NCBI RefSeq assembly: GCF_019704555.1
Contig: NZ_AP024745.1
Coordinates: 5,216,501 to 5,280,500, forward strand
Direction of reading: 5' to 3'
Source of the DNA: Actinoplanes sp. L3-i22
GTDB taxonomy: Bacteria; Actinomycetota; Actinomycetes; Mycobacteriales; Micromonosporaceae
Length of the DNA: 64,000 nucleotides
Of the stretch, positions 43,995-52,058 are shown piece after piece. Below the pieces are notes generated by a model. It did not search any database. It saw only the letters and a list, made by a program, of their open reading frames with translations, and was not told the origin of the DNA. Each line of letters starts with the position of its first letter. Positions within the stretch are counted from its first letter, which is position 1. The position numbers and the translations under genes are program-made.

Positions 43995-46331
43995 ATGACC
44001 ACCACGATCGCCAACCCCACCGACCGGCCGTGGCACGACCCGGCCCGGCCGGTGCGCGAGCGGGCCGAGCTGCTGCTCGCCCGGCTCACCGTGGCCGAGA
44101 AGGTCGCGCAGCTCGGCAGCGCCTGGGAGGACGTCGAGCCGGCCGGCCCCGAGGTCGCGCCCGGCACCAGCCTGCTCGGCCGGGTCGGTGACCTCGAGCA
44201 GACCGCCCGGCACGGGCTCGGCCAGCTCACCCGCCCCTACGGCACGGTGGTGCGCATGCCGATCGAGCACGCCCGGGCGCTCGCCGACCGGCAGCGCCAG
44301 GTGATCGCCCAGAGCCGGCTGGGCATCCCGGCGATGACCCACGACGAATGCCTCACCGGGTTCACCGCGTTCGGCGCCACCATCTATCCCACCTCGCTGG
44401 CGATGGCCGCCACGTTCGACCCGGAGCTGATCGGCCGGGTCGGGCGGGCGATCGGGGCGGACCTGGCCGAGGCCGGCGTGCACCAGGGGCTCGCGCCGGT
44501 GGTCGACGTGATCCGCGACTACCGGTGGGGGCGCTGCGAGGAGACGTACGGGGAGGATCCGTACCTGGTCGGGGAGATCGCCGAGGCGTACGTCCGCGGT
44601 CTGCAGGCCGAAGGCGTGCTGGCCACCCTCAAACACTTCGCCGGGTACGCCGCCTCGACGGGCGGCCGCAACCACGCCCCGGTCAGCATCGGCCCGCGCG
44701 AACTGCACGACGTCGTGCTGCCCCCGTTCGAACGGCTGGTCGCCGCCGGCGTCGCCTCGATCATGAACTCGTACGCCGACCTGGACGGCGACGCCCCGGC
44801 GGCCAGCCACCGGCTGCTGACCACGCTGCTGCGCGACACCTGGGGCTTCGACGGCACCGTCGTCTCCGACTACTGGTCCATCCCGTTCCTGGTCACCGCC
44901 CACCGCGTCGCCGCGGACCTGCCCGCCGCCGGTCGCGCCGCCCTGCGCGCCGGAATGGACGTGGAGCTGCCCGACCAGCGCGGCTTCGGGCCGGCCCTGG
45001 TCGACGCCGTGCTCCAGGGCCGGGTCGCCGAGGAGGACCTCGACCGGGCGGTACGCCGCGTCCTGCACCAGAAGCTGCGCCTCGGACTCCTCGACGCGGA
45101 CTGGGACCCGCGGCCGGCCGCCCTCCGCGCCGGCGACCTCGACCTGGACAAACCGGCCAACCGGCGGCTCGCCCACACCGCGGCGCGGGACAGCGCCGTG
45201 CTGCTCAGCAACGACGGCGCCCTGCCGCTGCCGCGGACCGGGCGGATCGCGGTCATCGGCCCGTGCGCGGACGACGTGCGGACCATGCTCGGCTGCTACA
45301 GCTTCCCCAACCACGTGCTCGCCGACCGGCCGGAGCTGGGCACCGGGGTGCCGATCGTCTCCCTGTACGCGGCGTTGACCGCCGAGCTGCCCGAGGTCGC
45401 CTGGTCGCACACCCAGGGTTGCCCGGTCCGGGAACCGGACCGCTCGGCGATCCCGGCCGCGGTGCTCGCCGCCCGCGACAGCGACCTGGCCGTGGTGGTC
45501 GTCGGGGATCGGCCGGGCATGTTCGGCATCGGCACCTCCGGCGAGGGCTGCGACGTCGAGGACCTGCGGCTGCCCGGGGTGCAGGACGAACTGGTCGAGG
45601 CGGTGCTCGGGACCGGGGTGCCGACCGTGCTGATCGTCAACTCCGGCCGGCCGTACGCGGTGGGGCGCTTCCGGGACCGGGCCGCCGCCATGGTGCAGGT
45701 GTTCCTGCCGGGGGAGGAGGGCGGGCGGGCCGTGGCCGAGCTGCTCAGCGGCCGGGCCGATTTCAGCGGGCGGCTTCCGGTGCAGATCCCGTTCGGGCCG
45801 GGCGGGCAGCCCTACACCTATCTGCACGCGCCGCTGGGGGATCGGCAGAGCGCGCTGTCCAACCTCGACCCGACGCCGGCGTTCCCGTTCGGGCACGGGC
45901 TGTCGTACACCACCTTCGCCGTCGGCGAGCTGGCGGTGGACCGGGTCGAGGTGCCGGTCGACGGGCGGGTCACCGTGTCGGTCGGCGTTCGCAACGTCGG
46001 GGCGCGAGGCGGGGCGCAGGTCGTGCAGCTCTATGCGACCGACCCGGTCGCGCAGGTCACCCGGCCGGTGCGGGCGCTGGTGGCGTTCGCCAAGGTCCGG
46101 CTCGAACCGGGCGAGGGGGCGCGGGTGTCGTTCGAGGTGGACACCGACCGGTTCGCCTTCACCGGCGCCGACGGGACCCGGCTGGTCGAACCCGGCGAGA
46201 TCCGGCTGGCGGCCGGCTTCTCCAGCACCGACACGCCCGCCCGCGCAACCGTCACCCTGACCGGCCCGCCGCGCCCAGCTTTGCGGCTGCGCCAGTACCA
46301 CGTGCCGGCCACCATCCGCCGCGACAGCTGA
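43995..46331 (+). CDS. GH3 beta-glucosidase/beta-xylosidase, intracellular
   Basis: The product has 778 residues; AGGAG precedes ATG 43995. The N-terminal GH3 barrel carries DVIRDYRWGRCEETYGEDPYLV and the nucleophile Asp in GTVVSDYWS near residue 294. The C-terminal sandwich domain (about 400-640; SGEGCDVEDL) and a fibronectin-III-like domain (to about 760; VSVGVRNVGARGGAQVVQLY) follow. No signal peptide is present, so it should cleave imported oligosaccharides in the cytoplasm. It is divergent from LacI. Confidence 0.93.
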   Translation: MTTTIANPTDRPWHDPARPVRERAELLLARLTVAEKVAQLGSAWEDVEPAGPEVAPGTSLLGRVGDLEQTARHGLGQLTRPYGTVVRMPIEHARALADRQRQVIAQSRLGIPAMTHDECLTGFTAFGATIYPTSLAMAATFDPELIGRVGRAIGADLAEAGVHQGLAPVVDVIRDYRWGRCEETYGEDPYLVGEIAEAYVRGLQAEGVLATLKHFAGYAASTGGRNHAPVSIGPRELHDVVLPPFERLVAAGVASIMNSYADLDGDAPAASHRLLTTLLRDTWGFDGTVVSDYWSIPFLVTAHRVAADLPAAGRAALRAGMDVELPDQRGFGPALVDAVLQGRVAEEDLDRAVRRVLHQKLRLGLLDADWDPRPAALRAGDLDLDKPANRRLAHTAARDSAVLLSNDGALPLPRTGRIAVIGPCADDVRTMLGCYSFPNHVLADRPELGTGVPIVSLYAALTAELPEVAWSHTQGCPVREPDRSAIPAAVLAARDSDLAVVVVGDRPGMFGIGTSGEGCDVEDLRLPGVQDELVEAVLGTGVPTVLIVNSGRPYAVGRFRDRAAAMVQVFLPGEEGGRAVAELLSGRADFSGRLPVQIPFGPGGQPYTYLHAPLGDRQSALSNLDPTPAFPFGHGLSYTTFAVGELAVDRVEVPVDGRVTVSVGVRNVGARGGAQVVQLYATDPVAQVTRPVRALVAFAKVRLEPGEGARVSFEVDTDRFAFTGADGTRLVEPGEIRLAAGFSSTDTPARATVTLTGPPRPALRLRQYHVPATIRRDS

Positions 46332-46416
46332 CCAGCGGTTTCCGCGCCCGCGCCAGAGCCGACCCGGCTCTGGCGCAGGCCGAAGTCCCACGCACCGGAT
46401 GCCCGGCGCCGTGGCC

Positions 46417-47154
46417 TCAACCGGCGTCGAAGGTGAACTCGAACTCGCCGCTCTCGATGCGGTGGATGAGTTGGCTGACGTCGTCGGCCTGGGGTATCGC
46501 GCCGGCCCATCCGGGGCTGTCGGTGTCGACCAGGAGCACCGGCGCGGGATCCTTTCGCAGGTCCAGCACCAAATGCTCACGGGCACCGTCACCGCCGATG
46601 ATCGCGATGCCCGGGTGGGTGTCGGTGGCCTCGGCCCAGGCCCCGTGCAGGCCGAGCATCTCGTGTGGCGTGTTGAGCCAGACGTAGGTCCCGCTCGTCG
46701 GCCATCCCCGCCGGAACCAGGACGGGCCCCGCAGGTAGCTTCGCCACGCCTGCGGCAACGGCCGGCCCAGAGCCGCTTCCGCCGCGGCGAACTCGGCGTC
46801 GTCGACCGGGCCGCGGTAGTCGGCCTCCTCGACGATCGCGCCGACGAGGTGGGCGTTGAGCTCGGCGACCCGGTCCGCCGGGATCCGGTACTCGAACTCG
46901 CCGGGACGGGTGCCCGGGTGCGGCTCGAACCGGTCCAGGAACCGCCGGGCGACCTCGAACCGCACCACGTAGCCGACCCCACCCGCCGGCACGTCCCGCT
47001 CCCGGCAGGTCCGCACGGCGGACCGGCGATCAGGGACGGCACAGAAGGCCGGCTGATCCGGCAGCGGCCAGGCCCGCCAGCCTGCCGACTCGACCACGTC
47101 CAGTTCGCCCTGCCCGACGGACCGCCACAGGGTGAGGTGATCCCGCGGAGTCAC
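46417..47154 (-). CDS. SMI1/KNR4 (SUKH-like) domain protein
   Basis: The product has 245 residues from GTG 47154, which overlaps the previous gene's TGA by four bases. The C-terminal two thirds contain AEAALGRPLPQAWRSYLRGPSWF, GTYVWLNTPHEMLGLHG and PGIAIIGGDGAREHLVLDLRKDPAPVLLVD, the recurring pattern of SUKH proteins. SUKH proteins include immunity proteins against nuclease toxins, but no toxin gene is adjacent. It is the last of three overlapping minus-strand genes. Confidence 0.75.
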   Translation of the reverse strand: MTPRDHLTLWRSVGQGELDVVESAGWRAWPLPDQPAFCAVPDRRSAVRTCRERDVPAGGVGYVVRFEVARRFLDRFEPHPGTRPGEFEYRIPADRVAELNAHLVGAIVEEADYRGPVDDAEFAAAEAALGRPLPQAWRSYLRGPSWFRRGWPTSGTYVWLNTPHEMLGLHGAWAEATDTHPGIAIIGGDGAREHLVLDLRKDPAPVLLVDTDSPGWAGAIPQADDVSQLIHRIESGEFEFTFDAG

Positions 47155-47591
47155 AGTTGCTTCGTGTGTCCGGGCAGCTCCGCGGCGGCGAGGCCGGTGA
47201 GGATGTCGCGCAGGGCGAGGGGCTGGTCGACCAGGCAGGTGCCGTTGGACAGCAGCAGGGCCGGCACGTTGGTGTCGAGTTCGGGTTCGCTCAGCACCGC
47301 GGCCAGGGCGCACAGCGCGTCCCCCTGCGCCCGGACCCGCTCCCGCAGCCCCTGCGCGCCGCCCGCGAGGGCGATGACCCGGTCCAGCGTCCACGAGTCC
47401 TGGGCCGGGCGGTTGTCGTACGTCGAGATCGCCCCCGAGGCGACCGCGACGACGGTGCCGATGGTGGCCGCGCCGACCAGCGAGACGTGCGCCAGGATCT
47501 GCTCGGTGCTCCATTCGCCGGGCGGCGGCACGGCTCGCGGCTCGGCGGCCAGCAGCGCGTCGTAGGCCTGCCGGAGCGGGTCGGCGTTCAT
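47151..47591 (-). CDS. DinB-like four-helix protein
   Basis: The product has 146 residues from the ATG at 47591, overlapping the upstream gene by four bases. The pattern EWSTEQILAHVSLVGAATIGTVVAVASG and DSWTLDRVIALAGG resembles the DinB / mycothiol-dependent maleylpyruvate isomerase helical bundle, with one of the usual metal His residues (LAHV) recognisable. Function is not known. It is coupled to the ArsR-SRPBCC fusion gene. Confidence 0.65.
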   Translation of the reverse strand: MNADPLRQAYDALLAAEPRAVPPPGEWSTEQILAHVSLVGAATIGTVVAVASGAISTYDNRPAQDSWTLDRVIALAGGAQGLRERVRAQGDALCALAAVLSEPELDTNVPALLLSNGTCLVDQPLALRDILTGLAAAELPGHTKQL

Positions 47592-48373
47592 CGGGCGGCG
47601 TGCGCGGCGGTCATTTCCCACGGCGCCTGCGGGAGCACGTCGCCGGTCTCCAGCAGGGACTTCAGGTTCGACAGGACGGCCGGCCAGCCGCTCGAGATGC
47701 CGTTGAGCATGTCGACGTCGGGCAGGTTCTCGTGCGTCACGGTGAGGCGCACGATGTCCTGGTGCGGTTCGACCAGGAACGTGACGACCGACGGTTCGCG
47801 CTCCCGGTCCGGGCTGTCCTCGAAGGTGATGGCCAGGCGGCTCGGCGGCTCGGCGGTGAGCACCTTGCCCACCACGTCGACGACGCCGGAGCCGTCGGCG
47901 CGCCGGTGCTCCCAGGGGGAGCCGGGCAGCCAGTCGGAGACGTTGGCGTGGCCCCAGAAGCGCGCGGTCAGGTCGGCGTCGGTGAGGGCCTGCCACACCT
48001 GCTCAGGGGTGGCGTGGATGTAGGTGACGTAGACGTACGTCGGCACGGAGGTCATGGCGTACTCCTCTGCTCGGTGCTTGATGGCGCTGAGGGCGCGCAG
48101 GCGGGGCTCGTCGAACTCGGAGATCCAGCGGTCCTGGATCTCGTGGATCGGGGCCGGGTTGAGGTAGTGCAGGCGCTCCCGGCCCCGTCGCACGACGGTG
48201 ACCAGGCCGGCCCGCACGAGCAGGTCGAGGTGCTGGGTGACGGACTGGCGGGCCATGGTCAGGTGATCGCAGAGCTCGCGCAGGGTCTGGCCGTTCTGTT
48301 CGCGGAGCCGGTCGAGCAGCAGCCGCCTGGTCGGGTCGGCCAGCGCCTTGAAGATCAGCTCGGTATCCCGCAC
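47588..48373 (-). CDS. ArsR-type HTH fused to an AHSA1/SRPBCC domain
   Basis: The product has 261 residues from GTG 48373. Residues about 1-95 are an ArsR winged helix (IFKALADPTRRLLLDRLREQNGQTLRELCDHLTMARQSVTQHLDLLVRAGLV). Residues about 112-250 are an AHSA1-like SRPBCC ligand-binding fold (VYVTYIHATPEQVWQALTDADLTARFWG). The fusion suggests that a hydrophobic ligand modulates DNA binding. No ribosome-binding site is visible and an operator lies right upstream, so the message may be leaderless. Confidence 0.88.
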   Translation of the reverse strand: MRDTELIFKALADPTRRLLLDRLREQNGQTLRELCDHLTMARQSVTQHLDLLVRAGLVTVVRRGRERLHYLNPAPIHEIQDRWISEFDEPRLRALSAIKHRAEEYAMTSVPTYVYVTYIHATPEQVWQALTDADLTARFWGHANVSDWLPGSPWEHRRADGSGVVDVVGKVLTAEPPSRLAITFEDSPDREREPSVVTFLVEPHQDIVRLTVTHENLPDVDMLNGISSGWPAVLSNLKSLLETGDVLPQAPWEMTAAHAAR

Positions 48374-48383
48374 ACCGCATTAT

Positions 48384-48399
48384 GCAGGTATTCGCCTGC
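48384..48399. promoter_or_regulatory. Candidate operator of the ArsR-SRPBCC operon
   Basis: GCAGGTATTCGCCTGC is a palindrome with 5-bp GCAGG arms, 10 bp upstream of the GTG start at 48373. It also lies close to the 3' end of the sensor-kinase gene. Confidence 0.6.
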
Positions 48400-48405
48400 C
48401 TATTG

Positions 48406-50556
48406 TCAAGAAGGGCTCACCGGGAGGCGGACCAGCACGAGCGTGCCGCCCGCCGGGGACGCGCCGATGTGCGCCGTGCCGCCCAGCTCGGTGGCCCGCT
48501 CGCGGATGCCGGTCAGGCCGACCCCGGCCCGGTAGCGGGCCGGCAGCCCGCACCCGTCGTCGCCGATCTCCAGCGAGAGCGCGTCCGGCCCGCGTCCGAG
48601 CCGCACGACGCACTCGCTCGCCCGGGCGTGCCGGACCACGTTGGTGATCGACTCCGAGACGATGTGGTACGCCGCGACCTCGACCGCCGCCGGCAGCGGC
48701 TCGATCTCGCCGTCGGCGTGCACGGTCACCTCCACGGCGCCGGCGCTCAGATGCTGGGCGCGTTCACGCAGCGCGGCCACCAGCCCGAGCTGGTCGAGCG
48801 CCGGCGGACGCAGGCCGTGCACCAGCCGCCGTACGTCGGAAAGCGCCTGCCGATGGGTGCCGGCCAGCCCCGCGAAGATCTCCGACGCCCGGTCCGGATC
48901 GGCCGGCAGCAGCGCGAGAGCCAGTTCGAGGCTCATCCCGGCGGAGGCCAGCGTCGGCCCGAGCCCGTCGTGGATGTCGCGCCGCAGCCGCCGGCGCTCC
49001 TCCTCCAGGGCGGTCACCGTCCGCTCCAGCGAGCGCTGCAACCGGGTGGTCAGCAGCAGGTTGTGGGCGGTCGCGCCGACCTGCCGGGCGAGCACGTCGA
49101 GCAGCCGCGAGTCGCGCGCCCCGAACGGCTCCTGGCGCGGCCCGGGGTCGAGCACCAGCCGGCCGATCTCCTCGCCCTGATGCACCAGCGGCAGTTCGAG
49201 CGGCCGGCCGGACGGGCGCCCGTGCGAGAACGAGGGCAGATCCAGGCCGTCGACCTCGATCGCCACGTACGACAGCCGCAGCGTCCGGGCCAGCGTCTCG
49301 ACCAGCCGGGCCAGCACCGACTCGACCGAGCCGGCCGACTCCAGGCGCTGACCCAGCACGGTCAGCACCTCGTACGGATCGTCCCGCGACCCGTAGACCA
49401 GCCGCCCCACCACCCGCCGCAGATACCGCTGGGTGGGCGAGAACGCGAGCGCGACCACCGCCGCGACCAGCACGCTCTTGCCGGCCCCGAGCGCCGTGGC
49501 CACCACCAGATACGCGGTCATCAGCCCGGCCGTCACCAGCCCCTGGACCAGCGGGCGGCGCAGCACGACCTGGATGTCGAAGAGCCGGTAGCGCAGCACG
49601 GCCAGCGCGAGCGCGACCGGGAACGGCGCGAACCCGACGGTGGTCAGCACGTTCCAGGGCAGCAGCGGGCGGCCGATCACCCACTCGGGGATCCGGCCCA
49701 GGAGCATGTACAGCACGGCGCCGGCGCCGAACGCGTACACCGACAACCGCATCCGCCCACGCGCCTCGGGCCCGCTCAGGCGGTAGCCGGCCAGGAACGC
49801 GGCGGCGATCAGGAACGGAAAGACGTTGGCGGCCGGTGTGGACAGCGAGACGAGCACCCGCCGGTCGAGCGGGTCCGCGGTGAGCACCGCGCCGGCGTAG
49901 AGCAGCGGCGGCAGCAAGTACCCGGCGAGGACCACCGCCCGCCGCGGCGCCCGGCGCGGCCACGGCGCCGGGAAGACCGTCGCGAAGTGCAGCAGCACCG
50001 ACCAGAGCAGGCAGGACGCCACCTCGCCGAGCATGTCCGGCCACAATCGCCCGGTGGCCACGTCGACGATCTGGTTCGAGTACGGGAAGGCCAGGCTGGA
50101 CAGGAACAGCAGCAACCCCATCGCGTACAGGGTGCGGGCCGCCGGATCCCGCGGACGCCGCACGATGACGAACGCGCAGACCGCCCACATCCCCACCCAG
50201 AACGGCACCGTCCACAGGTTGTCCCGCAGGAACTCCAGGAACGGGTACCGGTGCAGCGTCACCGGCACGTTCAGGATCTGCTCGTGGCGGGTCACCGTGT
50301 AGGTCAGCGTGTCCCCGAAGCCGAACGACGGCTGCACCCGCGTCACCGGGACCCCGTTCACCGCCGTCACCAGGTCCCCGGCGTGCAGCGGCCCGGCGGA
50401 CTCGGTCACCACCAGCCCCGCGGCGGACCAGCTCGCCGCGCTCGGGCGGGTCAGCGCGCCGTCGGCGGGCGCGAGCATGCGCACGGCGAGCACCAGACCC
50501 GCCGGGACCACCCACGCCGCGTACGCTGCCGCCCGTACCAAAGCCCGATTTTTCAC
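48406..50556 (-). CDS. ComP-like sensor histidine kinase with an extracytoplasmic PDZ-like loop
   Basis: The product has 716 residues from GTG 50556. A first membrane helix is followed by a PDZ-like segment (AAGLVVTESAGPLHAGDLVTAVNGVPVTRV, about 45-75), then some seven helices to about residue 350. A GAF-like domain (about 380-500) and a HisKA_3 dimerisation domain with His in RRDIHDGLGPTLA near 527 follow, ending in HATPase_c (ITNVVRHARASECVV, GDDGCGLP). The layout matches Bacillus ComP. It is divergent from its probable response regulator by 33 bp. Confidence 0.9.
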   Translation of the reverse strand: MKNRALVRAAAYAAWVVPAGLVLAVRMLAPADGALTRPSAASWSAAGLVVTESAGPLHAGDLVTAVNGVPVTRVQPSFGFGDTLTYTVTRHEQILNVPVTLHRYPFLEFLRDNLWTVPFWVGMWAVCAFVIVRRPRDPAARTLYAMGLLLFLSSLAFPYSNQIVDVATGRLWPDMLGEVASCLLWSVLLHFATVFPAPWPRRAPRRAVVLAGYLLPPLLYAGAVLTADPLDRRVLVSLSTPAANVFPFLIAAAFLAGYRLSGPEARGRMRLSVYAFGAGAVLYMLLGRIPEWVIGRPLLPWNVLTTVGFAPFPVALALAVLRYRLFDIQVVLRRPLVQGLVTAGLMTAYLVVATALGAGKSVLVAAVVALAFSPTQRYLRRVVGRLVYGSRDDPYEVLTVLGQRLESAGSVESVLARLVETLARTLRLSYVAIEVDGLDLPSFSHGRPSGRPLELPLVHQGEEIGRLVLDPGPRQEPFGARDSRLLDVLARQVGATAHNLLLTTRLQRSLERTVTALEEERRRLRRDIHDGLGPTLASAGMSLELALALLPADPDRASEIFAGLAGTHRQALSDVRRLVHGLRPPALDQLGLVAALRERAQHLSAGAVEVTVHADGEIEPLPAAVEVAAYHIVSESITNVVRHARASECVVRLGRGPDALSLEIGDDGCGLPARYRAGVGLTGIRERATELGGTAHIGASPAGGTLVLVRLPVSPS
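50533..50553 (-). repeat. Dispersed AT-rich element, partial copy g
   Basis: On the minus strand, AAAAATCGGGCTTTGGTACGG covers the right half of the element at the very start of the kinase gene. It is close to the right half of copy h in the P450 gene. The left AGATCA block is missing. Confidence 0.35.
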
Positions 50557-50589
50557 CGACGCACCCACCGCGACCCCGGGAGCCGAGAG

Positions 50590-51234
50590 ATGTCCGACCT
50601 GCGCGTGCTGCTGGCCGACGACCACCCGGTCTTCCTGGCCGGCATGCGCCAGCTCGTCGACGCGACGCCGGGCCTGACGGTGGCCGCGGAGGCGACCTCC
50701 GGCACCGGGGCGGTCGCCGCCGCCGAGGCGCACAGCCCCGACGTGGCCGTTCTCGACCTGCACATGCCCGGCCTCTCCGGCGTCGAAGCCACCCGCGCCA
50801 TCACCACCCGCAACCCGGAAATCGGCGTGGTCATCCTGACCATGCTGGACGACGACGACTCGCTGTTCGCCGCGATGCGCGCCGGCGCGAAAGGGTACCT
50901 GCTCAAGGGCGCGGGCCCGGTGGAGGTGGCGCAGGCGATCGTGGCGGTCGGCGCCGGCGCGGCGGTCTTCGGCCCGGGGATCGCGCACCGGCTGATCGAC
51001 TACTTCGCCACGCCCGCGCGCGCCTCGGCCGAGGAGATCAGCGGGCTCACCGCGCGCGAACGCGAGATCCTGGAGCTGGTCGCCGACGGGCACAGCAACG
51101 CGACCATCGCCGAACGGCTGTTCCTGAGCCCGAAGACGGTCCGCAACCACGTCTCCAACATCTTCGCCAAACTCCACGTCGCCGACCGGGCCCAGGCCAT
51201 GCTCCGGGCCCGCCGCGCCGGGCTGGGCAGCTGA
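50590..51234 (+). CDS. NarL/LuxR-family response regulator
   Basis: The product has 214 residues from ATG 50590. The receiver domain has DDHPVF and the phospho-acceptor Asp in VAVLDLHMPG near residue 53, with Lys in YLLKGAG. The LuxR HTH is GLTAREREILELVADGHSNATIAERLFLSPKTVRNHVSNIFAKL. It is divergent from the ComP-like kinase and should be its cognate partner. Confidence 0.93.
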   Translation: MSDLRVLLADDHPVFLAGMRQLVDATPGLTVAAEATSGTGAVAAAEAHSPDVAVLDLHMPGLSGVEATRAITTRNPEIGVVILTMLDDDDSLFAAMRAGAKGYLLKGAGPVEVAQAIVAVGAGAAVFGPGIAHRLIDYFATPARASAEEISGLTAREREILELVADGHSNATIAERLFLSPKTVRNHVSNIFAKLHVADRAQAMLRARRAGLGS

Positions 51235-51302
51235 GAACCGGGACACCGACCGGGACTCCAGCACCATCCGCCCGCGGCATCCGGCCGGTTAGCGTGCGGA
51301 TC

Positions 51303-52058
51303 ATGACACTGTTCACGCTGCTCGGACCGATTCGCGCCTGGCGCGACGGGCGGGAACTGCCGATCGGCTCCCCGCAGCAGCGCACCGTGCTGGCCGTGCT
51401 GCTGCTGCGCGAGGGCCGGCTGGTGACCGTCGACGAGCTGGTCGCGGCGCTGTGGGACGGGGAACCGCCGGTCAACGCGCTGGCCGTGGTGCGCACGTAC
51501 ATCTCCCGGTTGCGGCGGGTGCTCGGCGGCGACGCCGACATCCGCACCTACGGGCGCGCCTACCTGCTGGACACCCCGGCCGAATCGGTCGACGTGCGGC
51601 AGTTCCGGCACCTCACCGAGCGGGCCGGGCAGGCCGGCGCCCGGGGCGAGCACGAGGCCGCGTTCCGCGACCTGCGGGCCGCCGCCGCGCTCTACCACGG
51701 CTCGCCGCTGGCCGGCGCCGTCGGGCACTTCGCCGAGGGCCAGCGGCACCGGCTCGCCGAGCTGGTCCTGGCCGCCCAGCTCGACCTGCAGACCGCCGGG
51801 CTCGGCCTGGGCCGGCACCGGCAGGCGCTGCCCGACCTGATCGGGCTGGCCGCCGAGTATCCCCTCACCGAACGCGTCCAGGAGCTGCTCCTGCGCGCGC
51901 TGTGCCAGGCCGGCCGGCAACCGGAGGCCCTGATCCGCTACCACGAGCTCCGCCGCCGGCTCGCCGGCGCGCTCGGCATCGACCCGGGCCCCGGCCTGCA
52001 GAGTCTCTACCTGGAGATGCTCGTCAACGACCGCCCGGTCGCCCTGGCCCGCTCGTGA
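51303..52058 (+). CDS. SARP-family regulator (OmpR-type HTH plus BTAD)
   Basis: The product has 251 residues from ATG 51303. An OmpR-like winged helix (about 1-90; LREGRLVTVDELVAALWDGEPPVNALAVVRTYISRLRRVLG) and a bacterial transcriptional activation domain (about 95-245; AELVLAAQLDLQTAGLGLGRHRQALPDLIGLAAEYPLTERVQELLLRALCQAGRQPEALIRYHELRRRLAGALGIDPGPGLQ) form a short SARP. SARPs activate secondary-metabolite genes. It overlaps a P450 gene by four bases, the only likely local target. Confidence 0.9.
   Translation: MTLFTLLGPIRAWRDGRELPIGSPQQRTVLAVLLLREGRLVTVDELVAALWDGEPPVNALAVVRTYISRLRRVLGGDADIRTYGRAYLLDTPAESVDVRQFRHLTERAGQAGARGEHEAAFRDLRAAAALYHGSPLAGAVGHFAEGQRHRLAELVLAAQLDLQTAGLGLGRHRQALPDLIGLAAEYPLTERVQELLLRALCQAGRQPEALIRYHELRRRLAGALGIDPGPGLQSLYLEMLVNDRPVALARS

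Noticed and set aside
43968..47042. Very long minus-strand frame (over 1000 codons) opposite GH3
   Set aside because: It is an antisense shadow of the high-GC GH3 gene, with low-complexity Arg/Pro/Gly composition and no domain.
46417..47154. SUKH protein as part of a toxin-immunity system
   Set aside because: No polymorphic toxin, WXG or nuclease gene is next to it; the neighbours are an ArsR-SRPBCC fusion and a DinB-like protein.
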